Shown piece after piece: positions 40,419 through 47,710 of a DNA stretch of 50,361 nucleotides. Each line of letters starts with the position of its first letter. Position 1 is the stretch's first letter. The DNA is from Megasphaera sp. NM10. GTDB taxonomy: Bacteria; Bacillota; Negativicutes; Veillonellales; Megasphaeraceae. Under the pieces are notes generated by a model. That model was not told the origin of the DNA. It searched no databases and worked only from the letters and a program-made list of their open reading frames with translations. Made by a program: the position numbers and the translations under genes. The stretch is taken from NCBI RefSeq assembly GCF_000417505.1, contig NZ_APHY01000043.1, positions 1 through 50,361 of the forward strand, given 5' to 3'.

Positions 40419-41939
40419 ATGAACGGTATCGTTTATCTCACCGGCGCCGGTCCCGGCGACTACCGCCTGCTCACCCTGCGGGGCCAGGAAGTCCTGGGCC
40501 GGGCCGACGTCGTCATCTACGACTACTTGGCCGATCCGCGCCTTTTAGAATTCGCCCCGCCAGGTGCTGAAAAAATCTACGTCGGCAAAAAAGCCGCTGA
40601 CCATACGTTATCGCAGGACAAAATCATCGACCTGCTCATTGCCAAAGCCAAAGAAGGCAAGACCGTCGTCCGCCTCAAAGGCGGCGACCCCTTCGTCTTC
40701 GGCCGCGGCGGTGAAGAAAGCCGGGCCCTTCACGACGCCGGCCTGCCCTTTGAAATCATCCCAGGCGTCACATCGGCCATCGGCGCACCGGCTTATGCCG
40801 GCATCCCCGTGACCGATAGGACGGCGGCCTCTTCCTTTGCCGTCGTCACAGGCCACGAAGACCCGACCAAGGGCCATTCATCGATTCACTGGGACAAACT
40901 GGCGACGGCCGTAGATACCCTGATTTTCCTCATGGGCGTCCACAACCTGCCATCCATTACCAAACAGCTCATCACCTACGGCCGCCCGGCTTCCACGCCG
41001 GCCGCCCTAGTCCGCTGGGGCACCAAGGCCGACCAGGAAACGCTGGTAGCCACGGTTGGCGACATCGCTGAAAAAGCGGCAGCCTGCCACTTCCAGGCAC
41101 CAGCTGTCTTCATCGTCGGCGACGTCGTCGCCCTGCGTCCGTCCATGCAATGGTTCGATACCAAGCCCCTCTTCGGCCTGACCATCGCCGTCACCCGGAC
41201 CCATGCCCAGGCACCGGCCTTGACACACCGCCTGGAAGAACTGGGCGCCCGCTGCCTGGAAGTCCCGACCATCCGCATCACGCCGCCGACTGACGATTAT
41301 CAGGCCCTGGACGAAGCCATCGGCCGATTAGCCAGCTATGACTGGGTCATCTTCACCAGCACCAACGGCGTCGATGCCTTTTTCCACCGCCTCCAGCACC
41401 ACGGCCGCGACAGCCGGGCCCTGGGCCGGGCCAAACTGGCCGCCATCGGCAGCGCTACGGCCGAGGCCCTGAACCGGTACGGCCTTCGCGCCGACGTCGT
41501 CCCCGACGCCTACTGTGCCGAAGACCTGGCCGCCGCTCTGGAGGCTCATTTGTCGGGAAAAGAACGCATCCTCATCCCGCGGGCCAAAGAAGCCCGGTCT
41601 GTCCTGCCTGACACCCTGCGCCGCTGGGGTGCCGTCGTCGACATCTGCCAGGCCTACTGTACCGTCGCAGCCAGCGAAAACAGCGAGACCCTGACGGATC
41701 TCTTGACGCGCCGGGCCGTCGACGTTGTGACCTTCACCAGTTCGTCGGCCGTCCAGAACTTCCTGGCCCTGAACCAGGCCCCGACCGACGTCCTCGACGA
41801 CATCACCATTGCCTGCATCGGTCCCATCACGGCCCGCACCTGCCAGGAAGCAGGCCTGAAAAAAATAATCACAGCCCAGACCTACACCACAGCCGGTCTG
41901 GCTGAATGTATTACAGATTGGAGAATCCAAAAGTCATGA
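40419..41939 (+). CDS. Uroporphyrinogen-III C-methyltransferase / uroporphyrinogen-III synthase fusion (CobA-HemD)
   Basis: This is a bifunctional enzyme of 506 residues. The N-terminal SUMT domain (about 1-245: VYLTGAGPGDYRLLTLRGQEVL, GGDPFVFGRGGEE near residue 88, GVTSAIGAPAYAGIPVTDR) methylates uroporphyrinogen III to precorrin-2. The C-terminal HemD domain (about 250-500: LFGLTIAVTRTHAQAP, YDWVIFTSTNGVDAFF, TFTSSSAVQNF) cyclises hydroxymethylbilane to uroporphyrinogen III. The fusion is common in Clostridia and Negativicutes. AAGGAGG precedes the ATG. The product stream goes to siroheme and cobalamin as well as heme. Its stop overlaps hemB by ATGA. Confidence 0.95.
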   Translation: MNGIVYLTGAGPGDYRLLTLRGQEVLGRADVVIYDYLADPRLLEFAPPGAEKIYVGKKAADHTLSQDKIIDLLIAKAKEGKTVVRLKGGDPFVFGRGGEESRALHDAGLPFEIIPGVTSAIGAPAYAGIPVTDRTAASSFAVVTGHEDPTKGHSSIHWDKLATAVDTLIFLMGVHNLPSITKQLITYGRPASTPAALVRWGTKADQETLVATVGDIAEKAAACHFQAPAVFIVGDVVALRPSMQWFDTKPLFGLTIAVTRTHAQAPALTHRLEELGARCLEVPTIRITPPTDDYQALDEAIGRLASYDWVIFTSTNGVDAFFHRLQHHGRDSRALGRAKLAAIGSATAEALNRYGLRADVVPDAYCAEDLAAALEAHLSGKERILIPRAKEARSVLPDTLRRWGAVVDICQAYCTVAASENSETLTDLLTRRAVDVVTFTSSSAVQNFLALNQAPTDVLDDITIACIGPITARTCQEAGLKKIITAQTYTTAGLAECITDWRIQKS

Positions 41940-42925
41940 AATTGAATACCTTACGCCCCCGCCGCCTGCGCCTTTCTGCTCCCCTGCGCGTTATGGTCCG
42001 GGAAAACCATGTATGTCTCAACGATTTGATTTATCCTATCTTCGTCGTCCCCGGCACGAATGTCAAAGAAGAAATCCCCAGCATGCCCGGCTGTTATCAC
42101 CTGTCCGTAGACAACGCCGTACGCCTGGCCGAAGACATCTATGCCTTGGGATTGCGGGCTATCGAAGTCTTTGGCCTGCCGGCTTATAAAGACGAAATCG
42201 GCTCCAGCGCCTGGGACCCGCAGAGCCCGGTCCAATGTGCCATCCGCGCCATCAAGAAAGCCCTGCCGGACATGGTCATCGTCGGCGACGTCTGCCTCTG
42301 CCAGTACACGGACCACGGCCACTGCGGTCAGGTCAAAGACCACTACGTCGATAACGACGCGACGCTGAAGCTGCTCAACAAAGTCGCCGTCAGCCAGGCC
42401 GAAGCCGGTGCCGATATCGTCGCCCCGTCGGATATGATGGACGGCCGCATCGCATCCATTCGTCAGGCCCTGGACGAAGAAGGCTTCATCAATACGATTA
42501 TTATGTCCTATGCCGCCAAATACGCATCCGGCTTCTACGGCCCCTTCCGCGACGCCGCCGATTCGGCACCGCACTTCGGCGACCGCCGCCAGTACCAGAT
42601 GGACCCGGCCAATGGCCGCGAAGCCATGAAGGAAATCGACCTCGACCTGGAAGAAGGCGCCGACATCATCATGGTCAAACCGGCCCTTTCCTACCTGGAT
42701 ATCGTCTATCAGGCCCGCCAGCGCTGCCAGCGCCCCATTGCGACCTATAACGTCAGCGGCGAATACGCCATGGTCAAAGCCGCAGCCCGCAACGGCTGGA
42801 TCGACGAAAAACGCATCGTCATGGAAGAACTGACCAGCATGAAACGCGCCGGCGCCGATATCATCATCACCTACCACGCCGTCGACGTTGCCAAGTGGCT
42901 GAAAAACGGCGAAGTCGAGGCATAA
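41936..42925 (+). CDS. hemB: Delta-aminolevulinic acid dehydratase (porphobilinogen synthase)
   Basis: The enzyme condenses two 5-aminolevulinates into porphobilinogen. The 329 residues carry the zinc site CLCQYTDHGHCG (three Cys, about residues 121-131), and the Schiff-base lysines in MSYAAKYASGFYGPF near residue 195 and IMVKPALSYLD near residue 248. RPRRLR near the start is the usual arm sequence. The ATG at 41936 overlaps the upstream stop (ATGA). hemA starts one base after its stop. Confidence 0.96.
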   Translation: MKLNTLRPRRLRLSAPLRVMVRENHVCLNDLIYPIFVVPGTNVKEEIPSMPGCYHLSVDNAVRLAEDIYALGLRAIEVFGLPAYKDEIGSSAWDPQSPVQCAIRAIKKALPDMVIVGDVCLCQYTDHGHCGQVKDHYVDNDATLKLLNKVAVSQAEAGADIVAPSDMMDGRIASIRQALDEEGFINTIIMSYAAKYASGFYGPFRDAADSAPHFGDRRQYQMDPANGREAMKEIDLDLEEGADIIMVKPALSYLDIVYQARQRCQRPIATYNVSGEYAMVKAAARNGWIDEKRIVMEELTSMKRAGADIIITYHAVDVAKWLKNGEVEA

Positions 42926-42926
42926 A

Positions 42927-44195
42927 ATGGACCTCGTCATCCTCGGCCTCAATCATAAGACCGTCCCCGTCGCCATCCGGGAACACTTCACTATGACACC
43001 CGACGCCATCCACGACGCCCTGCAGCATCTCGACGATTACGGCGGCCTGCGCGAAGCCGTCATCCTGTCGACGTGCAACCGCGCCGAAGTCTATGCCGTC
43101 GTCGACGACGTGCGCGATAATGAACAGGCCCTGCGCGACTTCTTCCTCGACGCAGCCGGCCGTCCGGCTTATGAACCGTCCTATTTCTACATCTATACGG
43201 GAAAAGCCTGCATCCACCACTTGTTCAACGTCGCTGCCAGCCTGGACTCGCTGGTCCTCGGCGAAGGTCAGATCCTCAGCCAGGTCAAACAGGCCTACGT
43301 CATGGCCCACGAAAACGGCGCGACCAGTGCCATCCTGAACATGCTCTTCCAGCAGGCCATCGCCACGGGCAAGCGGGTCCGGACGGAAACGCACATTGCC
43401 TACAACGCCGTATCCGTCAGCTATACAGCCGTCCAGATGGCCGAAAAACAGCTCGGCTCCCTGTCTGGCCGGAATCTCCTGCTCTACGGCGCCGGCCAGA
43501 TGGCCCGCCTGACGGCGCAGAATTTCTTAGGCAAAGGCGCCGGGAAACTGTACATCGTCAACCGCCATCTGGAACGGGCCCAGGAACTGGCCGCTGACGT
43601 CGGCGGCCAGGCCGTCCACTATAAAGAAGTCCAGTCCGTCGTCTCCGACGTCGACATCATCATCGCCTCGACGGGGGCACCGCACTACGTCATCACCGTC
43701 CCCCGGCTGCAGCGCTTCCAGGAACTACGCCAGGGCCGGCCCCTGCTGCTCATCGACATCGCCGTACCGCGCGACGTCGACCCGGCCGTGACCCGTCTGC
43801 CCGGCGTCACCTTATACAACATCGACGACCTTCAGGAAGTCGTCCACGACAACGAAGCTACGCGCCAGCGCGAAGCCGTAGCCGCCAGCTATATCGTCGA
43901 CGAAGCCGTGAACACCATGATTGAACGCTATCAATACCTGTCGGTCCGTCCCGTCGTCCTCAGCCTGTCCCAGCAGGCTGAACGGACACGGCGCCATTTC
44001 GTCAAACGAGCCCGCAACAAACTGCCCGAACTGACCGATGACCAGTTCCGCGTCGTCGAGAACTTATCCCATATCCTGGTCCGCAAAATCCTGCGTGCTC
44101 CCCTGCGCCGCACGGTCGAAGCAGCCAACACGCCTGACGAAGACCGGGTCGTCCGCGAACTGCGGAACATCTTCAATTTAGACATCAAAGAATAA
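42927..44195 (+). CDS. hemA: Glutamyl-tRNA reductase
   Basis: This NADPH enzyme reduces glutamyl-tRNA to glutamate-1-semialdehyde, the entry step of C5 tetrapyrrole synthesis. The 422 residues contain GLNHKTVPVAIRE at the start, the catalytic STCNRAEVY with Cys50, HLFNVAASLDSLVLGEGQILSQVK near residue 99, the NADPH domain LLLYGAGQMARL near residue 188, and the C-terminal dimerisation helices. It has normal length and follows hemB after one base. In many bacteria this enzyme is feedback-controlled by heme; no signal for that is visible in the DNA. Confidence 0.96.
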   Translation: MDLVILGLNHKTVPVAIREHFTMTPDAIHDALQHLDDYGGLREAVILSTCNRAEVYAVVDDVRDNEQALRDFFLDAAGRPAYEPSYFYIYTGKACIHHLFNVAASLDSLVLGEGQILSQVKQAYVMAHENGATSAILNMLFQQAIATGKRVRTETHIAYNAVSVSYTAVQMAEKQLGSLSGRNLLLYGAGQMARLTAQNFLGKGAGKLYIVNRHLERAQELAADVGGQAVHYKEVQSVVSDVDIIIASTGAPHYVITVPRLQRFQELRQGRPLLLIDIAVPRDVDPAVTRLPGVTLYNIDDLQEVVHDNEATRQREAVAASYIVDEAVNTMIERYQYLSVRPVVLSLSQQAERTRRHFVKRARNKLPELTDDQFRVVENLSHILVRKILRAPLRRTVEAANTPDEDRVVRELRNIFNLDIKE

Positions 44196-44207
44196 GGAGG
44201 CCTTTCC

Positions 44208-45508
44208 ATGCTTCACTTAGAAAAATCAGCTGCCGCTTTTGAAGAAGCGCAGACCCTCATGCCGGGCGGCGTCAACAGCCCGGTCCGCTCGTATAACCGC
44301 ATCGGCTGCCCGCCGCCGTTCATTGCCTGGACCAAAGGCAGTACCATCTGCGACATCGACGGCAACCAGTATATCGACTACGTCGGTTCCTGGGCCCCAT
44401 GATCGTCGGCCACGCCCATCCCCGCGTCGTCAAGGCCCTGCAGGAAGCGGCCACCCGCGGCACGAGCTATGGTGCGCCGACGCTGATTGAATCGCAGCTG
44501 GCCCAGTTGGTCAAAGAAATCTATCCGTCCATCGAAAAACTGCGCATGGTCAACTCCGGTACGGAAGCGACGATGAGCGCCATCCGCGTCGCCCGGGGCT
44601 ACACGGGCCGCGATAAAATCGTGAAATTCATCGGCTGCTATCACGGCCACGGCGACAGCCTGCTGGTCAAGGCCGGTTCCGGCGCCGCTACCTTCGGTCA
44701 GCCTGACAGCCCGGGCGTCACAGCCGGCACGGCCAAAGACACGCTGACCGTCGCCTATAACGATGCCGACGCCTTCCGGGAACTCATGGACCGCTGCGGC
44801 GACGACATTGCCGCCGTCATCGTCGAACCCATTGCCGGCAACATGGGCCTGGTCCTGCCGGAAGACGGCTACTTGCAGCTCCTGCGCGATGAAACGAAGA
44901 AACACGGCACAGTCCTCATCTTCGACGAAGTCATGTGCGGCTTCCGCACGGCCCTGCACGGCGCCCAGAGCATCTATGACATCGTCCCGGACATGACGAC
45001 CTTGGGCAAGATCATCGGCGGCGGCCTGCCCGTCGCTGCCTACGGCGGCCGCAAGGACATCATGGACTGCGTCTCGCCGGCCGGCCCGGTCTATCAGGCC
45101 GGTACCCTCAGCGGCAATCCCCTGGCCATGGCAGCCGGATTGGAAACACTGCGCATCATCACGGAAGACCCGGATTACGTCGAAAAAGCCTGCGCCAAAA
45201 CGAAAATCCTGACAGACGGCCTCAAAGCCGCTGCTGACGAAGCCGGCGCCGCCGTCCAGGTCCATCGGGCCGGCACCATGTTCAGCGTCTTCTTCAGCGC
45301 CGTCCCGGTCACCAACTATGCCACATCCGAAGCCAGTGACCAGGAAGCCTTCCGGCGCTACTTCCTGTCCATGCTGGAACAAGGCATCTACCTGGCACCG
45401 TCCCAGTTTGAAACGAACTTCGTCTCCGGCGTCCACAGCGACGAAGACATCGAAAAAACCATAACCGCCGCCCGCACAGCCTTTGAAAAAGCAGTGGTTC
45501 GTGGCTAG
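44208..45508 (+). pseudogene. hemL: Glutamate-1-semialdehyde 2,1-aminomutase, with one-base frameshift
   Basis: This PLP enzyme makes 5-aminolevulinate from glutamate-1-semialdehyde. Residues 1-65 ([30 protein letters not shown]) end in a stop, while [11 protein letters not shown] onward continues in another frame to the end. It includes [25 protein letters not shown] and the PLP lysine in [14 protein letters not shown]. The break is at TGGGCCCC (about 44391-44398): one more G or C gives [12 protein letters not shown], the family sequence, and a 433-residue protein of normal length. AGGAGG precedes the ATG. The other heme genes around it are intact, so a sequencing error is the likeliest reason. 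The last residues and stop (GTT CGT GGC TAG) are provided by a heptamer repeat. Confidence 0.9.
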
Positions 45509-45546
45509 TGGCTAGTGGTTAGGTCTCGCAGCCTGATGGCTGCATC

Positions 45547-45755
45547 GTAGGGGCCGTCCCAAAGGGCGGCCCGGCTCTCCTGCTAGGAGAGCTGTCAGCG
45601 CAGCTGACTGAGAGGTTTATCGGCGGCCTGCGGTATCAGGTTGCGGAATTCCCACAAGCGGGCCATCCATCCTCAGCTGTCCGTTTCAGCAACCGTCGGG
45701 TGCCTTCCATGGGTCGGCACCCGACGGGCTGAAAAAGCTTGGGGACGACCCCTAC
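45547..45755. repeat. MITE-like element with inverted GTAGGGG ends
   Basis: The left end GTAGGGGCCGTCCCAAAG and the right end CTTGGGGACGACCCCTAC are near-perfect inverted repeats 209 bp apart. The left palindrome overlaps by one base the 45-nt hairpin repeat that follows. The inner GGAATTCCCACAAGCGGGCC resembles the inside of the 30427-30546 element. No open reading frame. Confidence 0.6.
45573..45617 (+). repeat. 45-nt two-hairpin repeat, copy 3
   Basis: It starts GGCTCTC with loop CTGCTAG in the first hairpin and loop GCA-type in the second (GTCAGC-GCA-GCTGAC), and ends GAGAGGTT. It sits inside the GTAGGGG-ended unit. Confidence 0.85.
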
Positions 45756-45758
45756 GGC

Positions 45759-45812
45759 AAAAAGGGCTGTCGCACGAAGCAAAAATTGCTTAATGCGACA
45801 GCCCTTTTTTTG
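45759..45812. terminator. Bidirectional terminator between hemL and the ABC ATPase gene
   Basis: AAAAAGGGCTGTCGCA pairs with TGCGACAGCCCTTTTT. The loop itself carries AAGCAA / TTGCTT as a second stem. It has the family core TGTCGC/GCGACA. Confidence 0.85.
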
Positions 45813-46006
45813 AGTTTTAAGTTGAAAGTTTGATGTCTGATGTGGGTCGCCACGTGGGCGGTCCGTTTGGAATTTGGATGATTCTCCTAGTAAACTGGTT
45901 AGGAAAATCGTGCATATGCGGAAGCGGGCTCGCCACGTGCGAGCCCCTACTGCAGCTTGCGACCTGCGACCTGCGAACCGCGTGCGCCCCCTAGGGCGCA
46001 CTTCTC

Positions 46007-46726
46007 CTACAATATCTTCGACAAGAACAGTTTCGTCCGTTCTTCTTTCGGATGGAAGAAGATGTCATCCGGCTTCCCTTGTTCCAGGATTTTCCCTTCG
46101 TCGATGAACAGGACGCGATCGGCGACTTCCCGGGCAAAGCCCATTTCGTGGGTGACGATGGCCATGGACATGCCGTCTTTGGCCAAATTCTTGATGACGT
46201 CCAATACTTCGCGGACCATTTCCGGGTCCAATGCCGATGTCGGTTCATCGAAGAGCATGAACTTCGGTTTCATGGCCAGGGCGCGGGCAATGGCCACACG
46301 CTGCTGCTGACCGCCGGACAAAGTTTCGGGATAGGCGTCTTTCTTATCGGCCAGGCCGACTTTTTCCAAGAGCTGGATAGCCGTCTTCGTCGCTTCATCC
46401 TTGCTTTCACCGCGGGTCTTCATGGGCGACAAGATGATGTTCTGCAAGACCGTCATGTGCGGGAAGAGATTGAAGCGCTGGAAAACCATGCCGACTTCCT
46501 TGCGGATATTGTTGATGCTCTTGGCATCGCTCATGCTGATGCCGTCGACGATGATTTCCCCAGCCGTCGGCTGTTCCAGATAGTTGATGCAGCGCAGGAT
46601 CGTACTCTTGCCGGAACCGGACGGGCCGATGATGACGACGACTTCTTTATCTTGAATGGTCAAGTCGATGCCCTTCAGGACTTCGTGCTTGCCAAAACTT
46701 TTTTTCAAACCTTTAATTTCTATCAT
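46007..46726 (-). CDS. Polar amino acid ABC transporter ATP-binding protein (GlnQ-like)
   Basis: This is a 239-residue cytoplasmic ATPase of the polar amino acid uptake family (GlnQ/HisP/ArtP). Walker [10 protein letters not shown] is near residue 34, [16 protein letters not shown] holds the Q-loop, the signature [15 protein letters not shown] is near residue 133, and Walker [15 protein letters not shown] is near residue 154. The start overlaps the permease end by 14 bases. No substrate-binding protein gene lies beside it, so the ligand (Gln, Arg, Cys or other) cannot be named. Confidence 0.92.
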   Translation of the reverse strand: MIEIKGLKKSFGKHEVLKGIDLTIQDKEVVVIIGPSGSGKSTILRCINYLEQPTAGEIIVDGISMSDAKSINNIRKEVGMVFQRFNLFPHMTVLQNIILSPMKTRGESKDEATKTAIQLLEKVGLADKKDAYPETLSGGQQQRVAIARALAMKPKFMLFDEPTSALDPEMVREVLDVIKNLAKDGMSMAIVTHEMGFAREVADRVLFIDEGKILEQGKPDDIFFHPKEERTKLFLSKIL

Positions 46727-47378
46727 CCGTTGCGAACCTCCGTTCCAAATAGCTTACGAGACGGGCAATGGTCAAAGTCATGACCAGGTAAATAGCAGCG
46801 ACAGTCAGCCAGATTTCAAAAGAACCATAGGTCTTGGCTATGATGAGCTGGCCGCGGCGGGTCAATTCTTCAAAGCCGATGACCGAAACCAGGGACGTTT
46901 CCTTGGTCATGGAAATAAATTCGTTGCCCAGCGGCGGGATGACGTGTTTAAAAGCCTGGGGCATGATGACATAGCGCATGGTCTGCATCCACGACAAGCC
47001 CAGGGAACGGCCGGCTTCCATCTGGCCTTTATCAACGGACTGGATCCCGGCGCGGAAGATTTCCGAAACGTAAGCACCACTGTTGATCGAGCAGGCAGCG
47101 ACGGCAGCGACGAAGGGGTTGATGCGTTCGCCAATGACCATCGGCAGGGCAAAATAAATCAGGAAAATCTGGACCAGCATAGGCGTACCACGGATAATAT
47201 TGACGTAGCAGACGGCAATGACCTGTAAAGTCTTGACGCCCGACAAGCGGCACACACTGGTAATCAGGCCGAAAATGAAACCCAGGCCGACAGCGATTGC
47301 CGTGATTTCAATAGTGACACCGGCACCTGCCAACAACAGGGGCAATGAGTTCCAAATCAGACTAAAATCAAACGACAT
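46713..47378 (-). CDS. Polar amino acid ABC transporter permease (HisM/GlnP-like)
   Basis: This 221-residue inner-membrane permease has about five membrane segments and the EAA loop [33 protein letters not shown] (about residues 120-155). [22 protein letters not shown] is typical of the His/Glu/Gln/Arg family. GGAG precedes the ATG. It is co-transcribed with the ATPase from a strong promoter at 47434-47462. Confidence 0.92.
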   Translation of the reverse strand: MSFDFSLIWNSLPLLLAGAGVTIEITAIAVGLGFIFGLITSVCRLSGVKTLQVIAVCYVNIIRGTPMLVQIFLIYFALPMVIGERINPFVAAVAACSINSGAYVSEIFRAGIQSVDKGQMEAGRSLGLSWMQTMRYVIMPQAFKHVIPPLGNEFISMTKETSLVSVIGFEELTRRGQLIIAKTYGSFEIWLTVAAIYLVMTLTIARLVSYLERRFATDDRN

Positions 47379-47433
47379 GATAACACTCCTCTAAATGACA
47401 CTCTATAACATATGATAATATATACGCTACTCT

Positions 47434-47462
47434 ATTATACGTGCATATTTATAAGATGTCAA
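47434..47462 (-). promoter_or_regulatory. Promoter of the amino acid ABC operon
   Basis: Read on minus: perfect -35 TTGACA (47457-47462), exact 17-base spacer, perfect -10 TATAAT (47434-47439), 56 bases before the permease ATG. Confidence 0.85.
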
Positions 47463-47464
47463 CG

Positions 47465-47591
47465 CATTTTCCCTGTCTCCCTTCATAGGCCCTTTGGGAC
47501 CTGTCAGGTGCTGACCGCAGGAAAGAGCAGGCCAGTTGCCAAAAGGGAGCGCCGAGCTGGAGGTGGCCTTAAGGGCCGGAGACGTTGCACT
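47465..47591. other. Unassigned structured intergenic stretch
   Basis: The stretch carries TCTCCCTTCATAGG, CCTGTCAGGTGCTGACC and GGTGGCCTTAAGGGCC. The first two resemble a decayed copy of the 45-nt hairpin repeat, and the rest folds into short stems that I cannot assign. No gene is evident. It lies between the ABC promoter and the pfkA terminator. Confidence 0.35.
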
Positions 47592-47640
47592 AAAAAAAGT
47601 TGTCGCATGACGGCGAGAACCTTCATGCGACAACCTCTTT
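47592..47640. terminator. Terminator after pfkA
   Basis: A 12-bp stem GTTGTCGCATG.. / ..CATGCGACAAC with a 16-base loop is flanked by A7 and by CTCTTT. It carries the TGTCGC/GCGACA core. Confidence 0.75.
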
Positions 47641-47643
47641 CCA

Positions 47644-47688
47644 AACCTCTCAGTCAGCTATGCTGACAGCTCCCCTATCAAGGGAGCC
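47644..47688 (-). repeat. 45-nt two-hairpin repeat, copy 4 (inverted)
   Basis: Read on minus it starts GGCTCCC and ends GAGAGGTT. The first stem is GCTCCC / GGGAGC where the other copies have GCTCTC / GAGAGC, so one base pair has changed on both sides. The second hairpin is GTCAGC-ATA-GCTGAC. It is followed at 47689-47708 by GAGCCAC-type heptamers reaching the pfkA stop. Confidence 0.85.
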
Positions 47689-47710
47689 ACAAACTACGAG
47701 CCACGAACGC

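Larger units (their letters stand above)
45509..46006. repeat. 500-bp gene-free repeat cluster
   Basis: I see no gene here. It holds, in order: GTGGCTA/GTGGTTA heptamers continuing from hemL; a unit with inverted GTAGGGG ends (45547-45755) that contains a copy of the 45-nt repeat; the terminator at 45759-45812; heptamers AAGTTGA AAGTTTGATG (45818-45840); a palindrome GGGTCGCCACGTGGGCGGTCC near 45845; a minus-strand GTAGGGGCTCGCACGTGG palindrome (45925-45950); and heptamers TGCGACC TGCGACC TGCGAAC (45958-45980), ending in GTGCGCCCCCTAGGGCGCAC next to the ABC ATPase stop. Confidence 0.75.

Noticed and set aside
47465-47591. New structured non-coding RNA
   Set aside because: Some stems can be drawn, but there is only one copy and part looks like a decayed 45-nt repeat. 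There is not enough evidence to call an RNA gene.
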